64,000 nucleotides of DNA from Granulosicoccus antarcticus IMCC3135 (GTDB taxonomy: Bacteria; Pseudomonadota; Gammaproteobacteria; Granulosicoccales; Granulosicoccaceae): positions 514,001 to 578,000 of the forward strand of contig NZ_CP018632.1 of NCBI RefSeq assembly GCF_002215215.1, read 5' to 3'. The position numbers were made by a program, and so were the translations under genes. The notes beneath the pieces are model-generated. The model made no database searches and was not told the DNA's origin. It saw only the letters and a program-made list of their open reading frames with translations. Below, piece by piece: positions 55,571 through 64,000 of the stretch; position 1 is the stretch's first letter; each line of letters starts with the position of its first letter.

Positions 55571-56409
55571 TGCTCACTGGTCACCAGCACAACATCAGAC
55601 TGGAATTCCAATTGGCACTTCTGTCCGCCAGGGATACTCAGTTGAGGATTAGGCAGGGTGAGTCTTACCCCAAAAGTGCCACTGCGGGTATCAAGCAACC
55701 GATCAACCACCTGGATGGTGGCTTGCAGCGGTTCTGCGTGATCTATCTCTGGGCGGATCAAGGCGGTGTCACCCGGCTTGAACGAGCCGAACAAGCGAGC
55801 AGGCAAGACCACCTCGATGCGCAGTGGATCAAGCTGTGCAAGGGTCATCAGCGGATTGTCGTAAACGAATTCCCCAGCAAAGGCTTGTTGTGCGACTACA
55901 ACGCCGTCGATCGGACTGCGGATGGTTTTCTGTGCCAGTGAGTGCAAGGCCCGTTGAGCGTCTATTTGCGCAATCTTCAGATTCTCCAGCGCCTGAACCA
56001 GGGCGGCCGCGGCCACCTGCTGCTGCGCGCGAGCCTCATCCCATTTTTGAGTCGGTACCAGGTTCTGTTCTTGCAGTTTCTGCATGCGTGCCAGGTTGAG
56101 TTTTGCGAGTACGAGATCTGCCTCACGTGCGCTGACCTCGCTTTGCATACTGGCACGGGCGTTGGCCGCAGCAAGATTGATGTTCTCGGCCTCGGCTTCC
56201 AGTTCGATGATGGCTTGCCCACGGGTGACAAAATCGCTGCGATCTACCAGCAATTGCTTGATGACGCCTTGGACCGGACTGCCTACTTCGATGATGCGCA
56301 TCGGCTCCATCAGACATTCAAACGGTTTTTGCTCGGCCGCTACGGAGCTAGAGGCAAACAGGCACCCCAGCAGCCAGCATGTGCAATTGATCCAGTTGTT
56401 CCACTTCAT
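55567..56409 (-). CDS. Periplasmic adaptor (HlyD/RND membrane-fusion type)
   Basis: 280 residues. A Sec signal (1-25, LLGCLFASSSVAAEQ) is followed by a short barrel/lipoyl half (VGSPVQGVIKQLLVDRSDFV), an alpha-hairpin coiled coil (about 70-140), the second lipoyl half (IRSPIDGVVVAQQ) and a beta-barrel. Such adaptors bridge an inner-membrane engine to an outer-membrane channel. No TolC-like channel or ABC transporter is present in this window. It starts 40 bases after the SecA-like gene and its stop overlaps the giant gene's start, so it is made together with the cargo. It is shorter than most MacA/HlyD proteins (about 370). Confidence 0.85.
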   Translation of the reverse strand: MKWNNWINCTCWLLGCLFASSSVAAEQKPFECLMEPMRIIEVGSPVQGVIKQLLVDRSDFVTRGQAIIELEAEAENINLAAANARASMQSEVSAREADLVLAKLNLARMQKLQEQNLVPTQKWDEARAQQQVAAAALVQALENLKIAQIDAQRALHSLAQKTIRSPIDGVVVAQQAFAGEFVYDNPLMTLAQLDPLRIEVVLPARLFGSFKPGDTALIRPEIDHAEPLQATIQVVDRLLDTRSGTFGVRLTLPNPQLSIPGGQKCQLEFQSDVVLVTSEQ

Positions 56410-56449
56410 ATTGCGATGCTCATTGCTATTCCTTACTCCGCCAGCCTGT

Positions 56450-58444
56450 TTACGTTCCCTTGCCGCTGATTGCCAGTTGGCGATTGAGCTGATCCTGCTC
56501 CTGGAAAACGGTTATTCGTTGTTGACGGTGTATACGTTCACAGCGACGCTGCGCATATTCCACCAGTTGAAGTGCCAACCACTGCCCAAGCCTTGGGTGG
56601 CGGTTCAAACAGTTATCGGCCAGATTTGCAATTTTCCTTAACTGGGTCTTGGTTACAAGTTCATCGCTCAGTGACAGAATGCTCTGGCAGGAGCCAGGAT
56701 CCCCTTGGCGTGCCGCTCGGCCATACAATTGACGATCAACCCGGGAGGATTCGTTGATCTCCAGGTTGATGACATGCAATCCACCGAGCTCAGAGGCGTT
56801 AGCCTGTAGTGGGATGTCTGTGCCTCGGCCTGCCATGTTTGTCGCCACCGTAATCGCACCCGGCCTGCCTGCATTGGCGACGACCCTGGCCTCGTCCGCA
56901 TCTTGTCGTGCATTGAGAAGCTCATGAGGTATGCCTTCCACATGCAGCAAGTCGCTGACCTGCTCTGAGAGTTCAACACTGCGGGTACCAATCAGCAAAG
57001 GTTGCCCCAGAGAGGTGCGCGTGAGGACCTCTTGCAATGCTCGCTCCAACTGTTCGGTTCGATTATTCAAGACAATGGTTGGCAGGTAACGCCGATGATT
57101 CTTCTTGTGGGGTGGGATCTTTACGACACCTCTGCCGTAAACCTGCCTCAATTCGGAGCGTACGTCGTAAATGGTCCCGCTCATGCCAGTCAGGTGGCGA
57201 TAGCGACGAAAGAAGCTCTGGAAGCTGATGGCCGCTTTCACGCCCGTCTCGTCGCTGGGTGAACAACTCTCCTTGAGCTCAAGCATACGATGCAAACCGT
57301 GCTGCAGTTTTCGATCCGGCATGAGGCGACCGGTCGCCTCGTCAATCAGCTCGACACAACCGTTGCGTACTAAATAATGGCGATCACGCCTGTACAGATG
57401 CAATGCGCACAGAGCTTGCCGCACCAACTCGTTGCGGTATCGCTCGAATCGCCACACGCCATTGAGACGTTCCGCCAGGTTACGCACGGCGTCCAGACCC
57501 GTCTCAGTGAGCCAGACAGAATGAGTGTCATGCTGGATGCGAAAATCAGCACCTTCGTGCAGAGTCCGTGCGACACCAAGTGCAATGGCCGACTCGGTGA
57601 CCGCAGAACGCTCGGCTTGTAACGGCTCTGCCAGTATCAAGGGTGTGCGGGCATCGTCAATCATCACGCTATCGGCTTCGTCTATGATAGCGAAGCACAG
57701 CCCACGCAAGACAGGTTTCGTCGGTGCTGTAGACAGCAGCGAGCGCAGCCGGCTCTTGAGTCCCAGATGGTAGCCATCAAGTTGCTGCAGATCACGCAGG
57801 TAGTCAAATACAATCTGCTTATTGGTGCAGTAGACAATATCGGCCCCATAGGCTTTGTGGCGCTCGTCATCACTCATGCTATCGTTGACGACGCTGACGC
57901 GAAGACCGAACCGTGTATACAAGGGGGTCAGAGCGGTAGCGTCGCGTTGCATGAGATATTCATTGACGGTGATCACATGAACTGGTGTGCCAGTCAAAGC
58001 GACAACAATCGCCGGTAATGCAGCCGTCAGGGTTTTACCTTCCCCGGTATTCATCTCGACAATATTGCCGTGCAACATGGCCCAACCTGCGAACAGTTGC
58101 TCTGTGTGCAGGGTAACGTTGTGTGTGCTACGCGCCGCTAGTCGAATGGCTGCAAAGAGTTGCTCAGCGACCGTTATGTCAAGCGATCCACCTTGCAGTT
58201 TTTGTCGACAATAGTTGATCTGCTGGGCTAGTGCCGATGCGTTCAGCGCAGCAAGACGTTGCTCCTCTGCCAGTACGCGTTTGAGTACCGGTTTGAACTC
58301 AGACAACGTTCTGATGGGGTTTTTCCATTCCTGCCAGGCGTTGCTCAGCCATTGGTCTGCCGTATTGAGAGGCTTTGCTGGAGCTCTTTCGGGCCTGTCA
58401 CCCAACAGTAGTCCGGGGCGTGAAGCTTGAATCAAATGGTTCAT
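56450..58444 (-). CDS. SecA-like ATPase, short paralogue dedicated to the adhesin operon
   Basis: 664 residues. SecA motor motifs are all present: EMNTGEGKTLTA (Walker A, about 130-141), IIDEADSVMIDDARTP (254-268), SGTI, ATNMAGRGTD (about 534-543) and YGRAARQGDPGS (574-585). The preprotein cross-linking domain can be followed (ALHLYRRDRHYLV, ELIDEATGR). After NBD2 only about 70 residues remain, so most of the helical scaffold/wing region and the zinc-binding tail are missing (housekeeping SecA is about 850-900). The start is ATG 58444, sharing one base with the preceding stop (TGATG); a TTG one codon upstream is less likely. It probably energises export of the giant protein. Whether it uses SecYEG or the HlyD-type partners is unknown. 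Confidence 0.88.
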   Translation of the reverse strand: MNHLIQASRPGLLLGDRPERAPAKPLNTADQWLSNAWQEWKNPIRTLSEFKPVLKRVLAEEQRLAALNASALAQQINYCRQKLQGGSLDITVAEQLFAAIRLAARSTHNVTLHTEQLFAGWAMLHGNIVEMNTGEGKTLTAALPAIVVALTGTPVHVITVNEYLMQRDATALTPLYTRFGLRVSVVNDSMSDDERHKAYGADIVYCTNKQIVFDYLRDLQQLDGYHLGLKSRLRSLLSTAPTKPVLRGLCFAIIDEADSVMIDDARTPLILAEPLQAERSAVTESAIALGVARTLHEGADFRIQHDTHSVWLTETGLDAVRNLAERLNGVWRFERYRNELVRQALCALHLYRRDRHYLVRNGCVELIDEATGRLMPDRKLQHGLHRMLELKESCSPSDETGVKAAISFQSFFRRYRHLTGMSGTIYDVRSELRQVYGRGVVKIPPHKKNHRRYLPTIVLNNRTEQLERALQEVLTRTSLGQPLLIGTRSVELSEQVSDLLHVEGIPHELLNARQDADEARVVANAGRPGAITVATNMAGRGTDIPLQANASELGGLHVINLEINESSRVDRQLYGRAARQGDPGSCQSILSLSDELVTKTQLRKIANLADNCLNRHPRLGQWLALQLVEYAQRRCERIHRQQRITVFQEQDQLNRQLAISGKGT

Positions 58445-60591
58445 CAAACATCCTGCCTGCCGAGAAAGGCTCGTTGCATGATGACTACCAGGCGACTGAG
58501 AATGGGTCTTGATGCGTGTCGAAAAACCACGCTGACATGGCTGCCCACGTTGAGGTGCGGTGCGTTCTCGGGCCAGGCAAGTTCAATATCGAAAACCGAT
58601 TCGAGCACCGTGCGTCCGTCGCCGGCCGAGTCTGCGACAAGCTCGCCGCCACCGGCCGTGGTGAGTCCGGCACTGGGTACCACTGATGTTGACTGCGGTG
58701 TCTGGCGATGTATTCGAGTCTGGTAAACCTGGCGTTTGCCAGCTTGCTCATCAAACCGGAGCTCCGCTTCGGTCTCGCCCTGTTGGAACCAGGACGCATC
58801 TGCTTGCTCAATGGCGATGCGAACGGTTCGCGCGTGACTCGGTACAACGTAGGCCGCTAAGGCTGCGGGCGTAAGAAACTGACCTTCCAGTGTTGTGTTA
58901 TCAGTGAAAAAGAATCTCCCGGCCGACTGAGCCGTAACAAGCTGTCGGGCGATGTTGTCATCAATATGCTTAAGCTTTACTTGCAGTGTTTCGATCTCGT
59001 GCCCGTACTTTTCGTGATCTACTCTGTCGCTCAGGTCGAGCCCTGTGCGCACCGCTTCAAGCTGATCCAGCTGCGCCTGTAAAATGTCCTGTTCAGTCTC
59101 AAGCTGAGGATCCTCGCAATAAAACAAGGGTTCGCCCAGTGTGACCGTTGCTCCGGAGAGAACCCTCACCTGAGTGACCTCACAGAGGCTTTGCACACGC
59201 ACGATAGCGTTTTCTGGTAGCCAGACGACACCCCTGGATACCGTATTCAACGGCAGAGGCAGGTAGGTTACTGTCATTGCGGATAGTACAAAAAAACTTG
59301 CGGTCACAACGATGGCACGCGGTCTCGAGGATTGTGGTGTAACGGCGACGAACTTCAGCAGTTTCCACAAGGGCAGCCCTACCAGGCTCACCACTACCCA
59401 GATGGCCATTGCCGTACCGAAAAAGAAGAATTTTTCGCTGAGCATCAAGGCGATTGCAAACATGATGGCAAGCTTGTACGTACTTGAGAGCAGTCCGTAC
59501 AGAATCAGCCAGACACCCTCGGCACGATCCGCCAGAGGCGTCTGCTGCGAAGGCATGCCAAAGAGTTTGTGACGGGCCAGGCCCAGCAGGTATTGTCGTG
59601 AACGATCCGCCAGATTCGGAATCTCCACAGCGTCTGACAAAATGTAGTAACCGTCGAATTTTAGTAGCGGGTTGCCATTGAATAATAACGTTGATCCACC
59701 ACCGATGAGCATCAACATCAGGGCCAGATCGTGCAGCAGACCGTCGCTGAAACACCATACAAGGGTGGCGATTGCCGCCACCGCCAGCTCAACCAGAATC
59801 CCCGCAGCACTGATCAGCATCCGATGCCATTTGTCAGGCAGAACTGATGCGGCACTGGCATCTACGTAGGGCAATGGTAGAAAAACCATCAGCGCTATAC
59901 CCAGCTCATGTACCTCGCCGCCAAAGCGTTTGATAGCGAGACCATGGGCCAATTCATGTACCAGTTTAAGGGCCGGGTAGAGCGACAGGAAAAGCACTAG
60001 ATTGCCGGCAGAAAACATATCAAAGCTGGCAACCTCGTAACGTAGACTGGCCCAGCGTGGTAGCAGTAGAAAAAGGCTAAGTACCAGTAGCCCCACCCAT
60101 ATGACCAGTGCTGTTCGCGAGAAAAGGCAACGCGCGAGGGGCTGCAACAGGTTGAGCAGTCGGTCAGGATCGAACAGTGTGAATTTCAAAAACAGAGGGT
60201 TGAGATAGCGTTGCCTGGCATCCTTTCGTGCATTGTCTTTGCTGCGAGAAAACAGTTGCTCGGCATCCAGTTTGCGGTTGACCGAAAGCAGTTCAGCTTC
60301 ATGCATGCGTGCCAGGAGGCCGATCAGTTGGGGTTGTGTCGGCGCCTGGTTGCCCTGTATTTCAAGGGCGCGTTGCCAGACCGAATCGAGTGTTACCGAC
60401 CCATCCAGCTCAGCAATCATCTTGAAGACGGCGGTATCGACCCGGTGATAGGCGCTGGTCGATTTGCGATGCAGTACGAAACAGGGCACCTTGCGGTAAC
60501 GGTGACGATAAACAACGACGTCACTGGCTAGCCTGAGCTTCAAGTCTTTGACACGATACCAGTGTTCGCTGAACAGCGGGTCCTGCTTCAC
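58444..60591 (-). CDS. PqqD-like / M50 site-2 protease / HlyD fusion membrane protein
   Basis: 715 residues from GTG 60591. A winged-helix PqqD-like domain (about 12-105) leads into an M50 membrane metalloprotease core. The zinc motif HELAHG is at 212-217 and the partner motif NPLLKFDGYY at 307-316, with several more helices. The C-terminal part (about 450-715) is a HlyD-type lipoyl/coiled-coil/barrel adaptor. The chosen GTG overlaps the stop of the preceding gene (GTGA); the frame extends 20 codons upstream, but coupling favours the GTG. M50 proteases cut within membrane helices, so it could process the C-terminal hydrophobic helix of the giant protein. PqqD-like domains usually bind peptides, which suggests signal recognition. 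Both roles are inference. Confidence 0.85.
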   Translation of the reverse strand: MKQDPLFSEHWYRVKDLKLRLASDVVVYRHRYRKVPCFVLHRKSTSAYHRVDTAVFKMIAELDGSVTLDSVWQRALEIQGNQAPTQPQLIGLLARMHEAELLSVNRKLDAEQLFSRSKDNARKDARQRYLNPLFLKFTLFDPDRLLNLLQPLARCLFSRTALVIWVGLLVLSLFLLLPRWASLRYEVASFDMFSAGNLVLFLSLYPALKLVHELAHGLAIKRFGGEVHELGIALMVFLPLPYVDASAASVLPDKWHRMLISAAGILVELAVAAIATLVWCFSDGLLHDLALMLMLIGGGSTLLFNGNPLLKFDGYYILSDAVEIPNLADRSRQYLLGLARHKLFGMPSQQTPLADRAEGVWLILYGLLSSTYKLAIMFAIALMLSEKFFFFGTAMAIWVVVSLVGLPLWKLLKFVAVTPQSSRPRAIVVTASFFVLSAMTVTYLPLPLNTVSRGVVWLPENAIVRVQSLCEVTQVRVLSGATVTLGEPLFYCEDPQLETEQDILQAQLDQLEAVRTGLDLSDRVDHEKYGHEIETLQVKLKHIDDNIARQLVTAQSAGRFFFTDNTTLEGQFLTPAALAAYVVPSHARTVRIAIEQADASWFQQGETEAELRFDEQAGKRQVYQTRIHRQTPQSTSVVPSAGLTTAGGGELVADSAGDGRTVLESVFDIELAWPENAPHLNVGSHVSVVFRHASRPILSRLVVIMQRAFLGRQDV

Positions 60592-62135
60592 CCTAACCAC
60601 TCCCACAATCTTTGACGGCCCCACTCGACAAAACGATGGGTCCAGAGCCACAACAGGCTGGCCTCTCCCACAGCAAGTTTGACCATGCCGGTTTGACCGG
60701 GGCGCAGACCCGCAGCCCCTTGTTGGAGCGTTGCCTCAACCAGGAAACGATTGACGCCGCCATTGGCCTGTGCAATCGGATGAATGGCACTGACGTCAAG
60801 CAGCAGCTCGGTGCCCGGATCGGCTGCCAGGGAGAGTCGTCCCGTCTGTCCTGGCTGCACATACGACACGTCGGTTTCGTGGACCAGTAGATGCACGTCG
60901 TAGCCATCAGCGGGAGCCATTTCCAGTAGTACCTTGCCGCGCTCTACCGACATGCCCAGTGACTGGCTTAGATCACCGCTGACAATCACGCCATCGATAG
61001 GAGCCGTCATGGTGGTCCGTGATAGTTGCTGTTTGCTCAGTGCCAGCTCAGCCTCAATCTGGTCAAGTTCAGCCTGCGCAATAGCCAGCTCGTTGCGATC
61101 GTAGCCGGCCATGACGGCACGCAAATGTGCGCGGGCGCTTAGGATCTGGTTTTCCTGGCCAGCTAGCGTCAATTCAAGCTCCCGGGTGTCCAGGCGAATC
61201 AGGCTATCTCCAGTGCGCACAAGATCCCCCGCGTTGACAAAAACACGATTGATAAAGCCGCTAATCGGAGCCGCGATGACGCGTCGTTCGGTCGGTACTA
61301 TTTCGGCAGATGCCTTGACATGATGTGTGACTGGAAAGACATAGGCTAAAACCAGCAATAGAACCAGAATGACTGCAGTCGCCTTTGCAATCAGCTCTTT
61401 CGGCGCTATCAAGCTTGCCAGGTTGCTGCGTATTTGCATGCGTATCATCTGCACGGCGCTACGTTCAGCGTCACGACGCAGGGCAATGAGAGGCGCGGCA
61501 AGAGCGGCAATCTGGGTGAGCAACTCGAGTGTCATACGTGACCACGACTGCTCAGCCCGGCGCTGCAATAACAAGGCGCCTATGACAGTTTCCTTGTCAC
61601 ACAGCGGGATCGTGCAGATATGCAAGCTTGCCTGTCCCTCTGCCAATGCGTGATGGCATTCAACCGTGTGCGAGGTTGTGCTAGCTCCAGAGTAATCAAT
61701 GGTGATTCCCTGATCGCAGGCCTCCTGCATGGCCTCACGCAGTAACCGGATCTCGTCAGTCCGAGCTTCGATCACGGCCTGCTGCGATATGGCCGCAATC
61801 TGGATCTTGCTATCGATCACCAAGCCAATGGCGATACGATCGCACTGGAAACGGTGCTTCAGATCGTTGGCAATGGCCAACAAAGCGGCTGGCAGCGTAA
61901 GTTGATCAGTAAAATCTGCCAGAACTTCAAGTAGGGTTGCTTGCCTTTTTATATGAAATTCGGCAAGACCAGGCCGTGCTGCTGAACGTTGCGATGGTTT
62001 CTGCCGAATAGTTGGACTGTTGGCAGCAGGCCTTAATCTGTTAATAGCCTGATTCGTTGACACAGCCTGGCCTTGCCCACCCTTATCGGACGTGGACCAG
62101 TTCTCGTCGTGATCTGCATCGCTTGCTAGCGGCAT
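60588..62135 (-). CDS. GAF-domain HlyD-type adaptor, first gene of the adhesin operon
   Basis: 515 residues. Disordered N-terminus (1-55), a GAF domain (about 60-225), one membrane helix (251-268, AVILVLLLVLAYVF), then a periplasmic HlyD adaptor: lipoyl half IAAPISGFINRVFV (287-300), coiled coil (about 318-372), second half MTAPIDGVIVSG (376-387) and barrel. A cytoplasmic GAF sensor fused to an export adaptor is uncommon and suggests small-molecule gating of export. It is divergent from the serine hydrolase gene. The ribosome site is weak. The stop overlaps the next start by four bases. Confidence 0.85.
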   Translation of the reverse strand: MPLASDADHDENWSTSDKGGQGQAVSTNQAINRLRPAANSPTIRQKPSQRSAARPGLAEFHIKRQATLLEVLADFTDQLTLPAALLAIANDLKHRFQCDRIAIGLVIDSKIQIAAISQQAVIEARTDEIRLLREAMQEACDQGITIDYSGASTTSHTVECHHALAEGQASLHICTIPLCDKETVIGALLLQRRAEQSWSRMTLELLTQIAALAAPLIALRRDAERSAVQMIRMQIRSNLASLIAPKELIAKATAVILVLLLVLAYVFPVTHHVKASAEIVPTERRVIAAPISGFINRVFVNAGDLVRTGDSLIRLDTRELELTLAGQENQILSARAHLRAVMAGYDRNELAIAQAELDQIEAELALSKQQLSRTTMTAPIDGVIVSGDLSQSLGMSVERGKVLLEMAPADGYDVHLLVHETDVSYVQPGQTGRLSLAADPGTELLLDVSAIHPIAQANGGVNRFLVEATLQQGAAGLRPGQTGMVKLAVGEASLLWLWTHRFVEWGRQRLWEWLG

Positions 62136-62466
62136 GTGAATCCGGTCAAGTTCCAGGAGTATTTCTTTTCGTAGTCAAAGGAAGCCTTTTAAAGCCTCTT
62201 CTGGTTGGGCTAACGGCAGATTTGAGTAATACTTTGATCGGGGCTTGAGGAGAGGGTATGCATATCCCCGTCTACTCGGCTTCAATGAGCCACTTGGCAA
62301 CTTGCGCGCTGGCCGAACTGCACTTTAACTGTGCTTGAGAACAAAGGTTTCTTTCCAGAAACGTGGTGTCGGTAATGCGCGGGCCTCCAATCGTTCTCAA
62401 TGTTACGTAGTAGAATGACAACCGTCTGCAGTCTCACGGCGCTCTTAAACTCTAAATGATGCAAGC
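62136..62466. other. Divergent promoter region, adhesin operon / serine hydrolase
   Basis: 331 bases without a gene, carrying promoters for both directions. Short near-repeats AAGCCTTTT and AAAGCCTCTT lie at about 62179-62200. TAGAAT at 62411-62416 could be a -10 box for the hydrolase. No clear operator is seen. Confidence 0.35.
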
Positions 62467-63501
62467 ATGAAAAGACGAACTCTACTCAAGAGCGCTGCCT
62501 ATTGTCTGGCTGCAACCAGTCTGCCAGCCTTTGCTGCGACCGGCAGTGAGACCGCCAACACGCCTGTTACGGCTGCTGACGCCATCAATGCATTCGCAGA
62601 TGCAGCACGACAGCTTGATCGCCTGCACGGGCTCGTGGTGATGAAGCAGGGCGAGATTGTCCTGGCAGAAAATTTCCGTGGGCCACCGGTGGATAAGGCC
62701 GTCAATGTCAAATCGATATCCAAATCAGTTGTGGCGGGACTGGTTGGTTGCGCTATCGAGCGGGGCAGTCTGGTTGGCGTCGACGCAACGTTAGGTGAGC
62801 TGGCTCCTGATCTGGTGCCGGTCGATGCCGATGTTCGTATCGCCAAACTGAGCGTGCAGGATTTTCTGACGATGCGTCTGGGTCTTGAGAGTCAGTCAGG
62901 GGGCAATTATGGTCGTTGGGCAGCTAGTGACGACTGGGTCCGCTATGCACTGACACGGCCCTTCACCTCGGCTCCGGGTGGCAAAATGCAGTACTCGACG
63001 GCAGGCTGGCATGTGTTAGGAGCCATTCTTTCTGAAGTGACGGGCAAGAGCCTGTTGACCCTGTCTCGTGAATGGCTCGGAGAGCCCCTGGACATAGAGT
63101 TTGCAACCTGGACGCGGGATCCTCAGGGGCGTTACCTGGGCGGCAACGAGATGTCAATGTCACCGCTCGAGATGGCTCGCTTTGGTGAATTGTATCGCCT
63201 GGATGGTCGCTGGAATGATGAATTGGTGATGGTGGAGGATTGGGTCCGGCAAAGTTTTGAACCTAAAACCGTATCGCCGTGGTCCGACCATGCTTACGGC
63301 TATGGCTGGTACCTGTTGCCGCTGGCTGGCCAGAAAGCGGCCTATGCACGCGGATACGGCGGGCAGCTTATCCATGTGGTGCCGCAGGCGGGTCTGGTTG
63401 TGGCCATGACGTCGGATTCATCGCGCGCCGCACGAAGTGATGGTTATATTGCTACGCTGCATTCACTGGTAGAGGACTACCTGATAGCAACGCAGGGATG
63501 A
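62467..63501 (+). CDS. Serine hydrolase, class C beta-lactamase / esterase family
   Basis: 344 residues. The export signal (1-23, MKRRTLLKSAAYCLAATSLP) carries a twin arginine, so Tat or Sec export is possible. The nucleophile motif S-I-S-K is at 83-86 (VKSISKS), the second motif is YSTAG (about 176) where YxN is usual, and GYGG near 300 replaces the KTG/HTG box. It belongs to the family of penicillin-binding-like beta-lactamases, esterases and amide hydrolases (related to 6-aminohexanoate dimer hydrolase). The substrate is unknown, and the changed second and third motifs speak against a true cephalosporinase. It is divergent from the adhesin operon; no functional link is shown. Confidence 0.85.
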   Translation: MKRRTLLKSAAYCLAATSLPAFAATGSETANTPVTAADAINAFADAARQLDRLHGLVVMKQGEIVLAENFRGPPVDKAVNVKSISKSVVAGLVGCAIERGSLVGVDATLGELAPDLVPVDADVRIAKLSVQDFLTMRLGLESQSGGNYGRWAASDDWVRYALTRPFTSAPGGKMQYSTAGWHVLGAILSEVTGKSLLTLSREWLGEPLDIEFATWTRDPQGRYLGGNEMSMSPLEMARFGELYRLDGRWNDELVMVEDWVRQSFEPKTVSPWSDHAYGYGWYLLPLAGQKAAYARGYGGQLIHVVPQAGLVVAMTSDSSRAARSDGYIATLHSLVEDYLIATQG

Positions 63502-63624
63502 TGCGTAGAGCGGTGTTGATGGTGGCTGTGAGTGGTTGCACGTATCACTAACCAAACGCACATTGCCTGAGGCTGGGAATCGGACGGATTCGTTGCTGAT
63601 CTTTCGGGGTCGCTCAAACTGAAA

Positions 63625-63644
63625 ACGGGGCCTATTGGCCCCGT
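63625..63644 (-). terminator. Rho-independent terminator of the gamma-glutamyltransferase gene
   Basis: ACGGGGCC and GGCCCCGT form a perfect 8-bp stem around a 4-base loop. On the minus strand it is followed by TTTC and lies 36 bases past the stop of the transferase gene. It may also stop transcripts from the convergent hydrolase gene. Confidence 0.7.
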
Positions 63645-63679
63645 CGACTTACCTTTCTGGCACTGACAACTATTGCCAG

Positions 63680-64000
63680 TCAGGGCGTACCCATCGCAAT
63701 TCCTTCACGACGCGGATCTGCACCACCAGCCCAAGTGCCTGAGCCAGGGTGGCTGCTCAGCAAGCCTTCGCTGCCATCTTCGCGCAGACCGTTGAAGACA
63801 AATCCTTGCAGGCCACTGGTCGCAGCTCGTGTATCGTCGACTGTGTGGCCAAGACCTTCAAGGCCGGCTTTGATCAGCTCGACATCGACGCTGCCTTCCT
63901 CGACTCGTACATTAGTCGAGTTGCTGGCACCGAAGTTGGGCAGGTTGATCGCCTGCTGGATATCCAGATCCCAGTCAATGACACCGATCAGGGTTTTAGT
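63680..64000 (-). CDS. Gamma-glutamyltransferase, C-terminal part
   Basis: The last 106 codons of a minus-strand gene that continues beyond the window. Text such as VIDWDLDIQQAINLPNFG, VELIKAGLEGLGH and the ending GGADPRREGIAMG fits the small subunit of gamma-glutamyltransferase, which transfers or hydrolyses the gamma-glutamyl group of glutathione in the periplasm. The catalytic threonine and the large subunit lie outside the window. A related family member such as a cephalosporin acylase is possible. Confidence 0.8.
   Translation of the reverse strand, partial: TKTLIGVIDWDLDIQQAINLPNFGASNSTNVRVEEGSVDVELIKAGLEGLGHTVDDTRAATSGLQGFVFNGLREDGSEGLLSSHPGSGTWAGGADPRREGIAMGTP

Noticed and set aside
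55567-62135. Classical type I secretion (HlyB/HlyD/TolC) locus
   Set aside because: No ABC ATPase or TolC-like gene is present, and the motor is SecA-like. The giant protein has no RTX nonapeptides or RTX-type C-terminus.

Overview
The window looks like a chromosomal stretch of a marine, heterotrophic gammaproteobacterium with a large genome. The clues are a type B PutA, BCCT and TRAP uptake systems, NhaC, DUF3726, very long cadherin-like surface proteins and many decayed gene remnants. A Granulosicoccus-like organism would fit, but that is inference, because there is no rRNA or other marker gene to place it. I saw no tRNA, rRNA, CRISPR, insertion sequence or phage genes.

Layout. (1) 1-2660: the tail of a phospholipase-D/cardiolipin-synthase gene, a Ku remnant, an MBL-fold hydrolase and a cytochrome-oxidase remnant. 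(2) 2843-8246: putA behind a foldable leader, then nhaC. (3) 8553-17560: a LysR regulator divergent from an ALDH, dipeptidase-like, unknown, DUF3726, Ldh2-family and BCCT gene set. This looks like a complete uptake-and-catabolism unit for a betaine-like zwitterion, with two proteins of unknown function at its centre. (4) 17746-19650: trmO and two gene stumps (galactonate dehydratase, M24 peptidase). (5) 19697-26386, minus strand: a TRAP transporter wrecked by deletion, a DHDPS-family enzyme, an ALDH, an FAD oxidoreductase and a LysR regulator. (6) 26898-32720: a 1940-residue exported multi-domain protein (two beta-propellers, calcium repeats, three near-identical CBM-like modules).

(7) 62135 down to 33190, minus strand, is the most striking part. 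Six genes are nearly all joined by 1-4 base stop/start overlaps: GAF-HlyD, PqqD-like/M50 protease/HlyD fusion, a short SecA paralogue, a periplasmic adaptor, a giant surface protein and a GGDEF-EAL protein. I read this as a dedicated export, anchoring and c-di-GMP control system for one giant adhesin. The adhesin carries an N-terminal LEPR-XLL-like signal, two DUF4347 domains, LamG, C-type lectin, NHL and 29 tandem 111-residue cadherin-like repeats, and a C-terminal hydrophobic anchor. Its frame is broken exactly at a run of ten G. One added G (or two removed) restores a single frame of about 6466 codons, so the run is either a phase-variation switch or a homopolymer sequencing error.

(8) 62467-64000: a class-C beta-lactamase-like serine hydrolase, a terminator and the end of a gamma-glutamyltransferase gene.
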